Source of the DNA: JANLQX01 sp031368215
GTDB taxonomy: Bacteria; Actinomycetota; Acidimicrobiia; Acidimicrobiales; JANYDT01
DNA: 16,365 nt
NCBI GenBank assembly: GCA_031368215.1
Contig: JANLRD010000279.1
Location: forward strand, 1 to 16,365
Direction of reading: 5' to 3'
The translations under genes and the position numbers were made by a program. The notes below the pieces were generated by a model that was not told the origin of the DNA, made no database searches, and saw nothing but the letters and a program-made list of their open reading frames with translations. This document shows, piece by piece, positions 6,191 through 13,461 of this stretch. The first letter of the stretch is position 1, and each line of letters opens with the position of its first letter.

Positions 6191-6919
6191 CTACCGCGAG
6201 TACTTGTACCCCAACCCTCGGATCGTCAGGATCCGGGTCGGGTTCGAGGGGTCCGTCTCCACCTTGGACCGCAGCCGCTTGATGTGCACGTCGAGGGTCT
6301 TGGTGTCCCCCACGTAGTCGTGGCCCCAGATCCGGTCGATCAAAACCTCTCGCGTGAGCACGCGGCCGGCGTTCTCGAGGAGCAGTTCGAGCAGCTCGAA
6401 CTCCTTCAGCGGAAACGCCACGGTGGCGCCACGGATCGTGACCTCGTGGCTCTCCGGATCGAGCCGGACATCACCGACGGCAACGGCTTCGTGATGGTCC
6501 TCCTGGTGCGAGTTGCCGCTCGACGACGCAGGATCGCCGCCGGCGACCGGGCCCCGACGCAGCACGGCGCGGATGCGGGCGACGAGCTCACGGATTCGGA
6601 ACGGCTTGGCGATGTAGTCGTCCGCTCCCACTTCGAGGCCAACGACGGCATCGATCTCACTCGTCTTCGCGGTCACCATGATCACCGGTGTGGTGCCGAG
6701 CACACGAATGGCCCGGCACACATCGATGCCGGAGAGCTTCGGCAGCATCACGTCGAGGAGGACGAGGTCCGGCGACTCCCGTTTGAAGACGTCGAGCGCC
6801 TCCAAACCGTCGCGGGCGACGAGCACCCGGAAGCCGTCACGCTGGAGGGAGAGCGTCAGCGCATCGACGAAGGACTCTTCGTCTTCGACGACCAGGATGG
6901 TGATCACATCGGGTGGCAT
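6191..6919 (-). CDS. regX3: OmpR/PhoB-family response regulator (RegX3/PhoP type)
   Basis: 242 residues with a receiver domain (about 7-121) and a winged-helix DNA-binding domain (about 145-242). The acidic pocket is E12/D13, the phosphorylated aspartate is D56 in LVLLDVMLP, and T83 and K105 complete the switch. The C-terminal block ending RTILTIRGLGYKY-like is typical of OmpR family wings. A hydrophilic linker of about 20 residues (GGDPASSSGNSHQEDHHE) joins the domains. ATG 6919 overlaps the kinase stop as TGATG, so translation is coupled. By position next to pst genes and the kinase it should be the phosphate-starvation regulator binding GTTCACC-type repeats; RegX3 versus PhoP/PhoB naming is inference. 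Confidence 0.93.
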   Translation of the reverse strand: MPPDVITILVVEDEESFVDALTLSLQRDGFRVLVARDGLEALDVFKRESPDLVLLDVMLPKLSGIDVCRAIRVLGTTPVIMVTAKTSEIDAVVGLEVGADDYIAKPFRIRELVARIRAVLRRGPVAGGDPASSSGNSHQEDHHEAVAVGDVRLDPESHEVTIRGATVAFPLKEFELLELLLENAGRVLTREVLIDRIWGHDYVGDTKTLDVHIKRLRSKVETDPSNPTRILTIRGLGYKYSR

Positions 6920-8283
6920 CAGACTCTTTCGTGGCGGTCGTCGGGGGCGACGGGCATTGTGTCGGGGGCTCGGGCAGGCGAGGAGTCGCGTGTGTCGAGC
7001 GCGACCCCGGGAATCAGGAGCGTGAAGGTTGACCCCTCGCCCTCCACTGAGCGCACGCTCACCTCTCCGTTGTGGTTCAGCATGACGTGGCGGACGATCG
7101 CAAGACCGAGACCGCTTCCCCCGGTGTCACGGGCCCGGGCCCGATCGACCCGGTAGAAGCGCTCGAAGATCCGCTCCTGGTCGCGCGTCGGGATCCCGAT
7201 GCCTTGATCGACGACGTCGATGGCGATGCGGGTGGAGTTCGTCGTGTCGTCTCGACGGACCGACGCGTCGACGTGGACGGGCGTGTCCTTGTCGGAGTAC
7301 TTCAGCGCGTTCTCCAAGAGGTTGTGCAGTGCCGTGACCAGTTGACGGCGATCGCCATGGACCGCGAGCCCGCGTCCGACGTCGTCGATCACGATCGACA
7401 CGGCACGTGTTTCTGCGCTGACCCGGGCACGTTCGATGGCTTCGTCGAGGAGTTCGGGGACAGGGAGCAGATCATCGCCGGCCCCGCCCGATTCCACCGT
7501 GCCGAGGGCCAACAAGTCGTCGACCATGGCCGAAAGCCGGTGGGCTTCCGATTCCAGTCGTGCCGTCAGCCGGGCGACAATCGCCGGGTCGAACTCCTGG
7601 GAGAGCGTCTCGGCAAGCACCGCGACCGCGCCGACCGGGGTCCGCAGTTCATGGCTCACGTTGGTGATGAAGTCCTGGCGCATGGCATCGGTTCGTCGCT
7701 GCTCACTCACGTCGGTGACGGTGCCGACGACGGCAAACTGTCCGTTGACCGGATCACCGATCGGCTCGGCGAGAACGACGAACGACCGCCGCGGCGGTCC
7801 AACGATCTCGAGGTTCTCGCGCCCGCGCTGCCCGCTTGCGCCTCGCTCGAGCAACCGGCGGAGGGTACCGCCGGCCATCACTTCACCGTCGGTGCGGTGC
7901 TCCCGCTTTCCCTCGGCCGGCCCGAGCACCACCGCGGCTTCGTCGTTGCGCATCAGTTCCGTTCCGTCGGCACCGACCACGACGATTCCCATGGGTAGGG
8001 CGCTTGCTGCTCTCGAGAGCGTCGCGACCTCCCGGGCCCGAGCCCGGAGTTCGGCGTCGGACCTGGAGGACGTCTGTTGGGCCGTCGTGGCGGCGGAGGC
8101 CGCCACTTCGAGCCGAGCCCGATGACGCCGGTTGGCGAGCACGGTCGCCGCCGCTGCGCCGAGGGCCCCGGTGAGGAGACCCTCGGCGATCAGCGCCGGA
8201 ACGGAGACGGCGACGATGGCGCCGAGAAGTGGAACGCCACCGACTGCGGCAGTCGAGGCGTCGGCGAGGTGGGCGAGCAGCAC
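6919..8283 (-). CDS. senX3: Phosphate-sensing histidine kinase, SenX3/PhoR type
   Basis: 454 residues. Two closely spaced hydrophobic segments (about 16-51) form a membrane hairpin with almost no outside loop, as in SenX3, so sensing is probably through the Pst/PhoU complex. A PAS-like region follows (about 95-195), then the H-box NVSHELRTP with H211, N-box NLLENALKYS (321-330), G1 DQGIGIP (359-365), F-box RIFERFYRVD and G2 GGSGLGL (388-394). All catalytic motifs are intact. GTG 8283 has no Shine-Dalgarno sequence but is preceded at 7 nt by TAGGCT, suggesting a leaderless transcript. It follows pstS by 28 nt and is coupled to the regulator downstream. Confidence 0.93.
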   Translation of the reverse strand: MLLAHLADASTAAVGGVPLLGAIVAVSVPALIAEGLLTGALGAAAATVLANRRHRARLEVAASAATTAQQTSSRSDAELRARAREVATLSRAASALPMGIVVVGADGTELMRNDEAAVVLGPAEGKREHRTDGEVMAGGTLRRLLERGASGQRGRENLEIVGPPRRSFVVLAEPIGDPVNGQFAVVGTVTDVSEQRRTDAMRQDFITNVSHELRTPVGAVAVLAETLSQEFDPAIVARLTARLESEAHRLSAMVDDLLALGTVESGGAGDDLLPVPELLDEAIERARVSAETRAVSIVIDDVGRGLAVHGDRRQLVTALHNLLENALKYSDKDTPVHVDASVRRDDTTNSTRIAIDVVDQGIGIPTRDQERIFERFYRVDRARARDTGGSGLGLAIVRHVMLNHNGEVSVRSVEGEGSTFTLLIPGVALDTRDSSPARAPDTMPVAPDDRHERV

Positions 8284-8290
8284 GGGGCTG

Positions 8291-8296
8291 AGCCTA
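8291..8296 (-). promoter_or_regulatory. Putative -10 hexamer TAGGCT for the kinase gene
   Basis: TAGGCT is followed by seven bases and GTG 8283. This matches the actinobacterial leaderless pattern and would give the kinase-regulator pair its own transcript, separate from pstS, inside the 28-nt gap. I see no PHO repeat here. Confidence 0.45.
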
Positions 8297-8311
8297 CGGT
8301 CGCCTCAGTTC

Positions 8312-9532
8312 TCACTTCTTCTTCGTGGTCTTCTTCGCAACCTTCTTGGTGATCGGCTTCTTGGTCGTTGCGGTGGCTTTTGTCGTCGGAGCGGCGGTGG
8401 CCACGGGCGCTGCCGTCGTCGGAGCGGCCGACGAAGGGGTGGCAGCGGGTGCGCCGCCGACGGTGGGCACCGCGGCGGAGCCCGGGTTGATCTTGTCGAC
8501 GTTGGCGAGCGAGAGCTTCACCAGCGAGGCGGGCAGCGCCGCGTAACCGATCTTCTCGGCCTTCTTCTGGCACTCGCCGACCGAGTAAGTCAAGAAGGTC
8601 CGGAGAACGTCGCCCTTGGCCTTGTCGAGGGTCTGCGGGGCGATGAGATAGGCGGTGGTGGAGATCGGGTAGGCCTTCGATCCGGGAGCGTTGAAGTTGA
8701 GGAACAGTGTCCCGTCGTCGTTCACTGCCGCCCCGTCCATTGCCTCGGTCACGTTCGCAGGATCCGGCAGCACGGCGTTCCCCGCGGCGTTGATGACCTT
8801 GGCGACGCTCAGCTTGCGCTCCGTTGCGAAGCTCGTTTCGGCGTAGGTGATCGAGTAGTCGCCCTGGCTTCCGGCAACGTAGTTGGACACGCCGTCGGAG
8901 CCGCGCTGAGCGATGCCGTTGCCGGGGGGCGGCGGGAAGTTGCTCGTCGTGCCGGCCTTCCAGGCACCCTTGCCGACCGTGCCCAGATAGTCGCTGAACA
9001 CGTTCGACGTACCCGAGGAGTCAGAGCGGACGATCACGCGGATGACCTGATCCGGCAGGCTGACCCCGGAGTTCTCTCTGGCGATCGCATCGTCGTTCCA
9101 CTTCTGGATACCGCCGGCGAAGATCTTGGCGAGAGTCGGACCGGAGAGCTTCAGATCGGTGACACCAGGAACCTTGTAGATGACGGCGATACCGCCGATG
9201 GTGATCGGGATATAGACGAACGGCTTGTCCTTCGTCCGCGGAAGCTCCGAGGCAGTGAACGCGACATCGGAACCACCGAACTCGTTGGTGCCGGCGATGT
9301 AAGCGGTGCGGCCCGCGCCGGAACCGGTCGGCTGATATGCGATGTTGATGCCGAACGCGTTCTTCACGTCGACCTTGCACTGCTCCATGAAGTTCGACAT
9401 GAAGGTCGAACCCTGACCGCTCACGGTCACGCCCTTGTCGAGCGTGGCGGTCTGAGCGGAGGCCGAGATTGCCGCCAATGGCGCGATCAGGGTGGCGGCG
9501 CCGAAGGCGACCAGGAAACGATTGCGAAGCAC
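8312..9532 (-). CDS. pstS: PstS, phosphate ABC transporter substrate-binding protein with lysine-rich tail
   Basis: 406 residues from GTG 9532. A signal peptide (basic RNR, hydrophobic core, cleavage near SASA-Q at 22-27) has no lipobox cysteine, so release by signal peptidase I is expected rather than lipid anchoring. Phosphate-site motifs are SGQGSTF (38-44), TGSGAG (69-74), GGSDVAFT (86-93) and RSDSSGTS (169-176). After about residue 350 comes an Ala/Thr/Pro linker and a tail ending TKKPITKKVAKKTTKKK, with ten Lys in the last 22 residues. GTG 9532 is chosen over GTG 9541 because AAGGAG lies 8 nt upstream of it but touches the other. It is the last of the pst genes, behind its own PHO box, and is followed by the kinase gene. 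Confidence 0.95.
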   Translation of the reverse strand: MLRNRFLVAFGAATLIAPLAAISASAQTATLDKGVTVSGQGSTFMSNFMEQCKVDVKNAFGINIAYQPTGSGAGRTAYIAGTNEFGGSDVAFTASELPRTKDKPFVYIPITIGGIAVIYKVPGVTDLKLSGPTLAKIFAGGIQKWNDDAIARENSGVSLPDQVIRVIVRSDSSGTSNVFSDYLGTVGKGAWKAGTTSNFPPPPGNGIAQRGSDGVSNYVAGSQGDYSITYAETSFATERKLSVAKVINAAGNAVLPDPANVTEAMDGAAVNDDGTLFLNFNAPGSKAYPISTTAYLIAPQTLDKAKGDVLRTFLTYSVGECQKKAEKIGYAALPASLVKLSLANVDKINPGSAAVPTVGGAPAATPSSAAPTTAAPVATAAPTTKATATTKKPITKKVAKKTTKKK

Positions 9533-9553
9533 GGTGTTCACTCCTTGTTGGGG

Positions 9554-9579
9554 TACGGAGCGAAACTACGGAGCGAACC
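9554..9579 (-). repeat. 13-bp tandem repeat in the pstS leader
   Basis: On the plus strand TACGGAGCGAAAC is followed directly by TACGGAGCGAACC (12 of 13 identical). An inverted partial copy, TTCCGTA, lies at 9588-9594. The putative pstS -10 hexamer spans the junction of the two units. It may be an operator or a leader-RNA element. Confidence 0.6.
9563..9568 (-). promoter_or_regulatory. Putative -10 hexamer TAGTTT for pstS
   Basis: TAGTTT lies 31 nt downstream of the PHO repeats at 9600-9617, nearly the same distance as at phoU. A start about 7 nt later would leave a leader of roughly 25 nt containing the AAGGAG ribosome-binding site for GTG 9532. Confidence 0.4.
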
Positions 9580-9599
9580 TGTCCTGTTCCGTACGTCGA

Positions 9600-9617
9600 G
9601 ATGGACGCAGGGTGAAC
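9600..9617 (-). promoter_or_regulatory. PHO box upstream of pstS
   Basis: On the minus strand GTTCACC-CTGC-GTCCATC gives two direct repeat units with an 11-bp period, the spacing of actinobacterial PhoP PHO boxes (consensus GTTCACC). A weaker unit, TTTGACC (9621-9627), lies upstream at 10-bp spacing. The box sits in the 128-bp gap between pstB and pstS and indicates a separate phosphate-responsive promoter for pstS. Confidence 0.7.
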
Positions 9618-9660
9618 AGCGGTCAAAGGTTGGCTCGCGTACCGGCGGGCCGTCGTCGAA

Positions 9661-10485
9661 TCAGCCGAAGCGACCGTTCACGTAATCGTTGGTGCGCGGA
9701 TCGGTCGGATTGCCGAACATCTGCTCCGTCGACCCGGCCTCGACGATCCGACCCGGCTGATTCTCCTCGGCGAGGAAAAACGCGCACTCGTCGGAAACCC
9801 GCTGGGCCTGCTGCATGTTGTGGGTGACGATCACGATCGTGACCTCCTCCGAGACTTCGGAGATGGTCTCTTCGACCCGGCGCGTCGAGGTGGGATCGAG
9901 GGCTGAGCACGGCTCGTCCATCAGAAGGACATCGGGCTTGACGGCCAGCGATCGGGCGATGCACAGACGCTGCTGCTGGCCGCCCGAAAGCGAACCGCCC
10001 GGGGTGTCGAGCCGGTCGCGAACTTCGGTCCACAGGCTCGCCCGGGTGAGCGCCCATTCGACGAGCTGCTCGGCGTCGGCGGACTTCTGCCCGGTGAGCT
10101 TGAGCCCGGCCAGGACGTTCTCCCGAATGCTCATCGCCGGAAACGGGTTCGGCTTCTGGAAGACCATGCCGATGCGCTTGCGGACTTCACTCGGGCGAAG
10201 GTCGGTGCCGTAGATGTCCTTGCCGTCGAGTTCGACCGAGCCGGCCAACGCCGCCGTCGGGACGAGCTCGTGCATCCGGTTCAACGTTCGCAGGAACGTT
10301 GACTTCCCGCACCCCGACGGTCCGATGAGGGCGACCACCGTATGGCGGGCGATTGCCAGATTGACCCCTTCGAGGACTTTCCTCTTCCCGAACCAGCACG
10401 AGATATCAGTCGCCCGGAGGGCAATGTCGGCGGATGCCGGATTCGAGTTCACGTGTTCCGTTCCAGGTTGCATGACGGCAGTCAT
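9661..10485 (-). CDS. pstB: PstB, phosphate transporter ATP-binding protein
   Basis: 274 residues, normal length for PstB, the cytoplasmic ATPase dimer that powers PstCA. Walker A is GPSGCGKST (55-63), the Q-loop Q110 is in the PstB-specific FQKPNPFP, the signature is LSGGQQQR (166-173), Walker B is VLLMDEP (186-192) and the switch His is H222 in VTHNMQQA. Start ATG 10485 has AAGGA about 8 nt upstream. It follows pstA by 36 nt without a visible terminator, so pstCAB is probably one operon. The first 20 residues precede the conserved domain and are not conserved. Confidence 0.97.
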   Translation of the reverse strand: MTAVMQPGTEHVNSNPASADIALRATDISCWFGKRKVLEGVNLAIARHTVVALIGPSGCGKSTFLRTLNRMHELVPTAALAGSVELDGKDIYGTDLRPSEVRKRIGMVFQKPNPFPAMSIRENVLAGLKLTGQKSADAEQLVEWALTRASLWTEVRDRLDTPGGSLSGGQQQRLCIARSLAVKPDVLLMDEPCSALDPTSTRRVEETISEVSEEVTIVIVTHNMQQAQRVSDECAFFLAEENQPGRIVEAGSTEQMFGNPTDPRTNDYVNGRFG

Positions 10486-10521
10486 TGTGGCGTCCTTTGG
10501 GCAGGGGTTTCGCCGAGGCGA

Positions 10522-11565
10522 TCAGCGGGTGGTCTTGGCGTTGCGGGAGACGATTCGGGCGATCACGAACAGGACGAGGACGAGGCCGATCAGCACAAGG
10601 GCACCGGTCCAGGCCCGCTCTCGCTGGTCCTGGGCGAGTTGCTGAAAGATGAAGAGCGGCAGCGCCGACTGCGGTTCGTGCAGTGCAGCTCCCGGGTTCA
10701 CCACGCGGTCGTTGCCGAAGGCGGTCATGAGGAGCGGAGCGGTTTCGCCGGCGACGCGGGCGATACCGAGGATGACCGCGGTGACGATGCCGGCCCGGGC
10801 CGTGGGGAGAACGACCTGCCACACGGTGCGCCACTGCGGTGAGCCGAGAGCGAGCGAGGCCTCACGCAGTGACGGATCGACGAGCTTGAGCATCTCCTCG
10901 GTCGTGCGGGCGACCGTGGGGAGCATCAAGATGCTGAGTGCCAACGCCGCCGCAAGACCGGAGAATCCGCCGCCGGGGCCGACGACCCAGATGGCGTAGA
11001 CGAAGAGTCCGGCGACGATGGAAGGGATCCCCGACATCGCGTCGACCAGGAGCCGGACGATTCCCGTGAACCGGCCTTTGATCTCCGTGAGATAGATCGC
11101 CGTCAGGATGCCGAACGGCACCGTGACGATCACCGCGAATCCGACCTGGGTCAAGGTGCCGGTGATGGCGTGCAGGGCACCGCCGACCTTCGGACCGGCC
11201 GACGGGTCGACACCTTCGAGCGTCTTCGTGAAGAAGTTGAGCGAAAGGCCGGGCAGTCCTTTCGCAACAACCGTTCCCACAATGAACACCAGGGGCATGG
11301 CGGTGAGCGTGGCGCACCCGTAGACAAGCGTGGTGACGATGTGGTCCACCGCGTGCTTGCGATCCATGATCTGGCGGACGACGGCGTACTGGAGAGCGAC
11401 GAACACAACGAACCCGAGGATGACGAATCCCAATGGACCGTCGAGCGGCGTGACCAGAAACAACCCGAGCGTCACAACCATGGAGACGCCGAAAACCCCG
11501 AACGATCGAATCGCGTCGGACGGACGGATCCGGTTGGGCCGCCGCGGACGGAGGGCAACGGTCAT
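10522..11565 (-). CDS. pstA: PstA, phosphate transporter permease subunit
   Basis: 347 residues, about 50 longer than E. coli PstA. The permease core contains the EAA loop that contacts PstB (EASLALGSPQWRTVWQVVLPTA, shown as key residues E-A-L-G, near 235-256) and the PstA-type RVAGETAPLL segment near 271-280. The additional N-terminus holds two predicted membrane helices (about 21-40 and 42-64) before the first canonical helix (about 75-98). ATG 11565 overlaps the pstC stop as ATGA, so the two permease subunits are translated in a coupled way, in line with their heterodimer. Confidence 0.95.
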   Translation of the reverse strand: MTVALRPRRPNRIRPSDAIRSFGVFGVSMVVTLGLFLVTPLDGPLGFVILGFVVFVALQYAVVRQIMDRKHAVDHIVTTLVYGCATLTAMPLVFIVGTVVAKGLPGLSLNFFTKTLEGVDPSAGPKVGGALHAITGTLTQVGFAVIVTVPFGILTAIYLTEIKGRFTGIVRLLVDAMSGIPSIVAGLFVYAIWVVGPGGGFSGLAAALALSILMLPTVARTTEEMLKLVDPSLREASLALGSPQWRTVWQVVLPTARAGIVTAVILGIARVAGETAPLLMTAFGNDRVVNPGAALHEPQSALPLFIFQQLAQDQRERAWTGALVLIGLVLVLFVIARIVSRNAKTTR

Positions 11566-12554
11566 TTCTTCGCTCCGGCCGGAGCTTTGGTTCGGGCGAC
11601 GACACCGCGGGCCACGATGTTCACGAGGAGCGTCACAAAGAAGAGCACGAGTCCGGCGGCCACGAGCGCGCTGCGACCATTGGTGCTTGCCTCGCCGAAC
11701 TTCAACGCGATGGTTCCGGCAATCGATGCGCCGCCGGGCGAGAGCACGTTGTCGGGGATGCGGAAGTCATTGGACAGGATCAACGCCACGGCGATCGTCT
11801 CTCCGAGGGCACGGCCGAGACCGAGCATCGAGGCGCCGATGAGTCCGCCCTTGGCAAACGGCAGCACGACCTCGCGGATCATGCCCGAGCGCGTCCCGCC
11901 GAGAGCCAGGGCCGCTTCGCAGTAGACCCGCGGAACCTCCGCCATGACCGCTCGCGCAATGGCCGTGATGATCGGGATGATCATGAGCGCAAGCACCAGG
12001 CCGGAGACGAACAGCGATGAACCGAAGATCGGAACCTTCGTCTTGAAGATCGGGATGAAGTCGAGCCACTCGGACAGCCAGCGGGCCGGCCCGTCGAGGC
12101 GGGGCTGGAGAAACGCCAGACCCCAGAGGCCGAAGATCAATGACGGGATTGCCGCGAGCAGGTCGACCATCGTGACGAAGACAGCGCGGAAACGCAGGGG
12201 TGTGTATTCGTTGATGAAGAGGGCGGCACCGACCGAGATCGGCACCGCCACTGCGAGAGCGATCAGCGCGATCACCACCGTGCCGAAGAGCATGGAGCCG
12301 ATGCCGTAGATGGCCGGCTCGTTGTCGGGTCCCCACTCGAAGGTGGTGAAGAACGATCCCCCGGCCTTCGACAGGGCGGGCCACGCTTCCCGGAAGAGGA
12401 AGATGGCAATGAGCGCCATCACCACCAGGCTGAACATTGCACCGCCAACCGTGATGGAGCGGTAGATCCGGTCTCCTCGGCTGATCGGAGCGCTCAGTGT
12501 CCGGGGCTGATCGTCTTTGGTGGTGACCGACGTCGGCGTGATCGAGGCAGTCAT
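11562..12554 (-). CDS. pstC: PstC, phosphate transporter permease subunit
   Basis: 330 residues. The first membrane helix (about 33-54) is followed by the PstC-type periplasmic segment (WPALSKAGGSFFTTFEWGP) and a core with AIPSLIFGLWGLAFLQP and the EAA loop CEAALALGGTRSGMIREVVLP, then GRALGETIAVALILSN. Length and helices fit PstC, partner of PstA. ATG 12554 lacks a Shine-Dalgarno sequence; an upstream ATG seven bases earlier is out of frame. It is the first gene of pstCAB and is preceded by 201 bp of non-coding DNA containing a PHO array. I found no convincing -10 hexamer there. Confidence 0.96.
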   Translation of the reverse strand: MTASITPTSVTTKDDQPRTLSAPISRGDRIYRSITVGGAMFSLVVMALIAIFLFREAWPALSKAGGSFFTTFEWGPDNEPAIYGIGSMLFGTVVIALIALAVAVPISVGAALFINEYTPLRFRAVFVTMVDLLAAIPSLIFGLWGLAFLQPRLDGPARWLSEWLDFIPIFKTKVPIFGSSLFVSGLVLALMIIPIITAIARAVMAEVPRVYCEAALALGGTRSGMIREVVLPFAKGGLIGASMLGLGRALGETIAVALILSNDFRIPDNVLSPGGASIAGTIALKFGEASTNGRSALVAAGLVLFFVTLLVNIVARGVVARTKAPAGAKK

Positions 12555-12652
12555 CGCGCATGCACGATCGTTCGACGTTCGAACCGCGGGGTCGGTCGGG
12601 ACTCGAGACGAAGCGGGTCACCACCGGGCACGGAAGCAGTCAACCGGCCTGA

Positions 12653-12692
12653 GGTGGCCGACTTCTTGACGGCAGGTGAACGTGAGATGAAC
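12653..12692 (-). promoter_or_regulatory. Four-unit PHO array upstream of pstC
   Basis: In transcription direction the units are GTTCATC (12686-12692), GTTCACC (12675-12681), GTCAAGA (12664-12670) and GGCCACC (12653-12659), each exactly 11 bp from the next. The first two match the GTTCACC unit at 6-7 of 7 positions, the last at 5 of 7, the third at only 3 of 7. It lies about 100 bp before pstC in the 201-bp gap after phoU. The rest of the gap shows a TTGACT hexamer (12639-12644) but no matching -10. Confidence 0.7.
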
Positions 12693-12755
12693 GGCTACGG
12701 GATTCTCGTGCGACGCGCCGTCGGCCGAATGCGCAACGACGCGAGGCCCCCACGC

Positions 12756-13397
12756 TCAGTGCGTCGGGCCGTGCTCCCCGGTGGCGACGTAACGCATGCG
12801 GTTGGCCACGTTCACCGCGTGGTCGCCGAGGCGCTCGAAGAACCGGGCGACGAGCGCCATCTCGATCGCCGTCGGGAGGCGAAGTTCGGCCTCGACGATT
12901 TCGGCGATGAGGGCGACATGGAGTTCGTCGAGCTCGTTGTCGAGGTTTCGGAGCTCAGCGGCTTTCGACGGATCACGCGAGACGTAGGACTCCGCGGCAC
13001 CGCGCCAGAGCATGACCCCGACCCGGCCCATCCGATCCACGATCCCGCGCATCCGCGGCGTGAGTTCGGCGCCGACCCCGCGAAGTGCGCGGTTCGCAAT
13101 GTGCTCGACGAGGTCCCCGCTGCGCTCGAGTTCCGGGACGATGCGCAGCATCGCCAGCAGGTAACGCATGTCCGTGGCTGCCGGCGACGCAAGGGCGAAC
13201 TGGCGCTGCAAGAGCGCTTCGATGTCGTAATAGAGCGAATCGATGAGACGCTCGCGGGCGACCACGCTCGAGGCGGTGTCGAAGTCACCGGACAGCAGGG
13301 CGTCGGTCGCCGCGGCCAGACCCTCGCTCACCAGCGAGAAGAGCTCGGTGACTTTGCGGTCGATGTCATGGAGTTCTTGGGCCAGGTCGATCCTCAC
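12756..13397 (-). CDS. phoU: PhoU, phosphate-signalling regulator
   Basis: 213 residues with two PhoU three-helix repeats. Each carries the E-R-x-G-D metal-site motif: ELERSGD (89-95) in the first and FERLGDHAVN (187-196) in the second. PhoU is a cytoplasmic protein that links Pst transport to the kinase and represses the Pho response when phosphate is ample. GTG 13397 is chosen because RIDLAQELHDIDRKV starts the family domain there; the frame stays open to 13646, but that extension overlaps the phosphatase gene in another frame and looks non-coding. No Shine-Dalgarno sequence is present; TAGCGT lies 7 nt upstream. It stands before pstCAB and separate from it, with its own PHO box, rather than after pstB as in many bacteria. 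Confidence 0.93.
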   Translation of the reverse strand: MRIDLAQELHDIDRKVTELFSLVSEGLAAATDALLSGDFDTASSVVARERLIDSLYYDIEALLQRQFALASPAATDMRYLLAMLRIVPELERSGDLVEHIANRALRGVGAELTPRMRGIVDRMGRVGVMLWRGAAESYVSRDPSKAAELRNLDNELDELHVALIAEIVEAELRLPTAIEMALVARFFERLGDHAVNVANRMRYVATGEHGPTH

Positions 13398-13422
13398 CGG
13401 GCAAACGCTAACGGGTTGCCCG
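13398..13422. repeat. Inverted repeat abutting the phoU start codon
   Basis: Arms CGGGCAA (13398-13404) and TTGCCCG (13416-13422) pair perfectly around 11 bases. The putative -10 hexamer of phoU lies in the loop region, and the inner arm ends one base before GTG. A repressor site over the promoter is possible; as the transcript probably starts at GTG, an RNA hairpin is less likely. Confidence 0.5.
13405..13410 (-). promoter_or_regulatory. Putative -10 hexamer TAGCGT for phoU
   Basis: TAGCGT is followed by seven bases and GTG 13397, giving a predicted leaderless start. It lies 32 nt downstream of the PHO repeats, matching the 31 nt at pstS. Confidence 0.45.
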
Positions 13423-13442
13423 GCGGAGGCGTGCTTCGCCCA

Positions 13443-13460
13443 GATGAACGACGGGTGAAC
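13443..13460 (-). promoter_or_regulatory. PHO box upstream of phoU
   Basis: On the minus strand GTTCACC-CGTC-GTTCATC gives two nearly perfect units at an 11-bp period. It starts directly after the stop codon of the phosphatase gene and ends 45 bp before the phoU start. This indicates that phoU has a phosphate-responsive promoter distinct from ppk1. Confidence 0.75.
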
Positions 13461-13461
13461 C

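Noticed and set aside
8313..8366. TTC-rich plus-strand tract resembling a microsatellite
   Set aside because: It is the coding strand complement of the AAG/AAA lysine codons in the PstS tail, not a separate repeat element.
8132..9685. 517-aa plus-strand open frame
   Set aside because: Antisense to the kinase start, pstS and the PHO-box gap; Gly/Arg/Asp-rich shadow with no domain.
10694..10702. GTTCACC-like string inside pstA
   Set aside because: It is within coding sequence for the conserved protein and has no partner unit 11 bp away.
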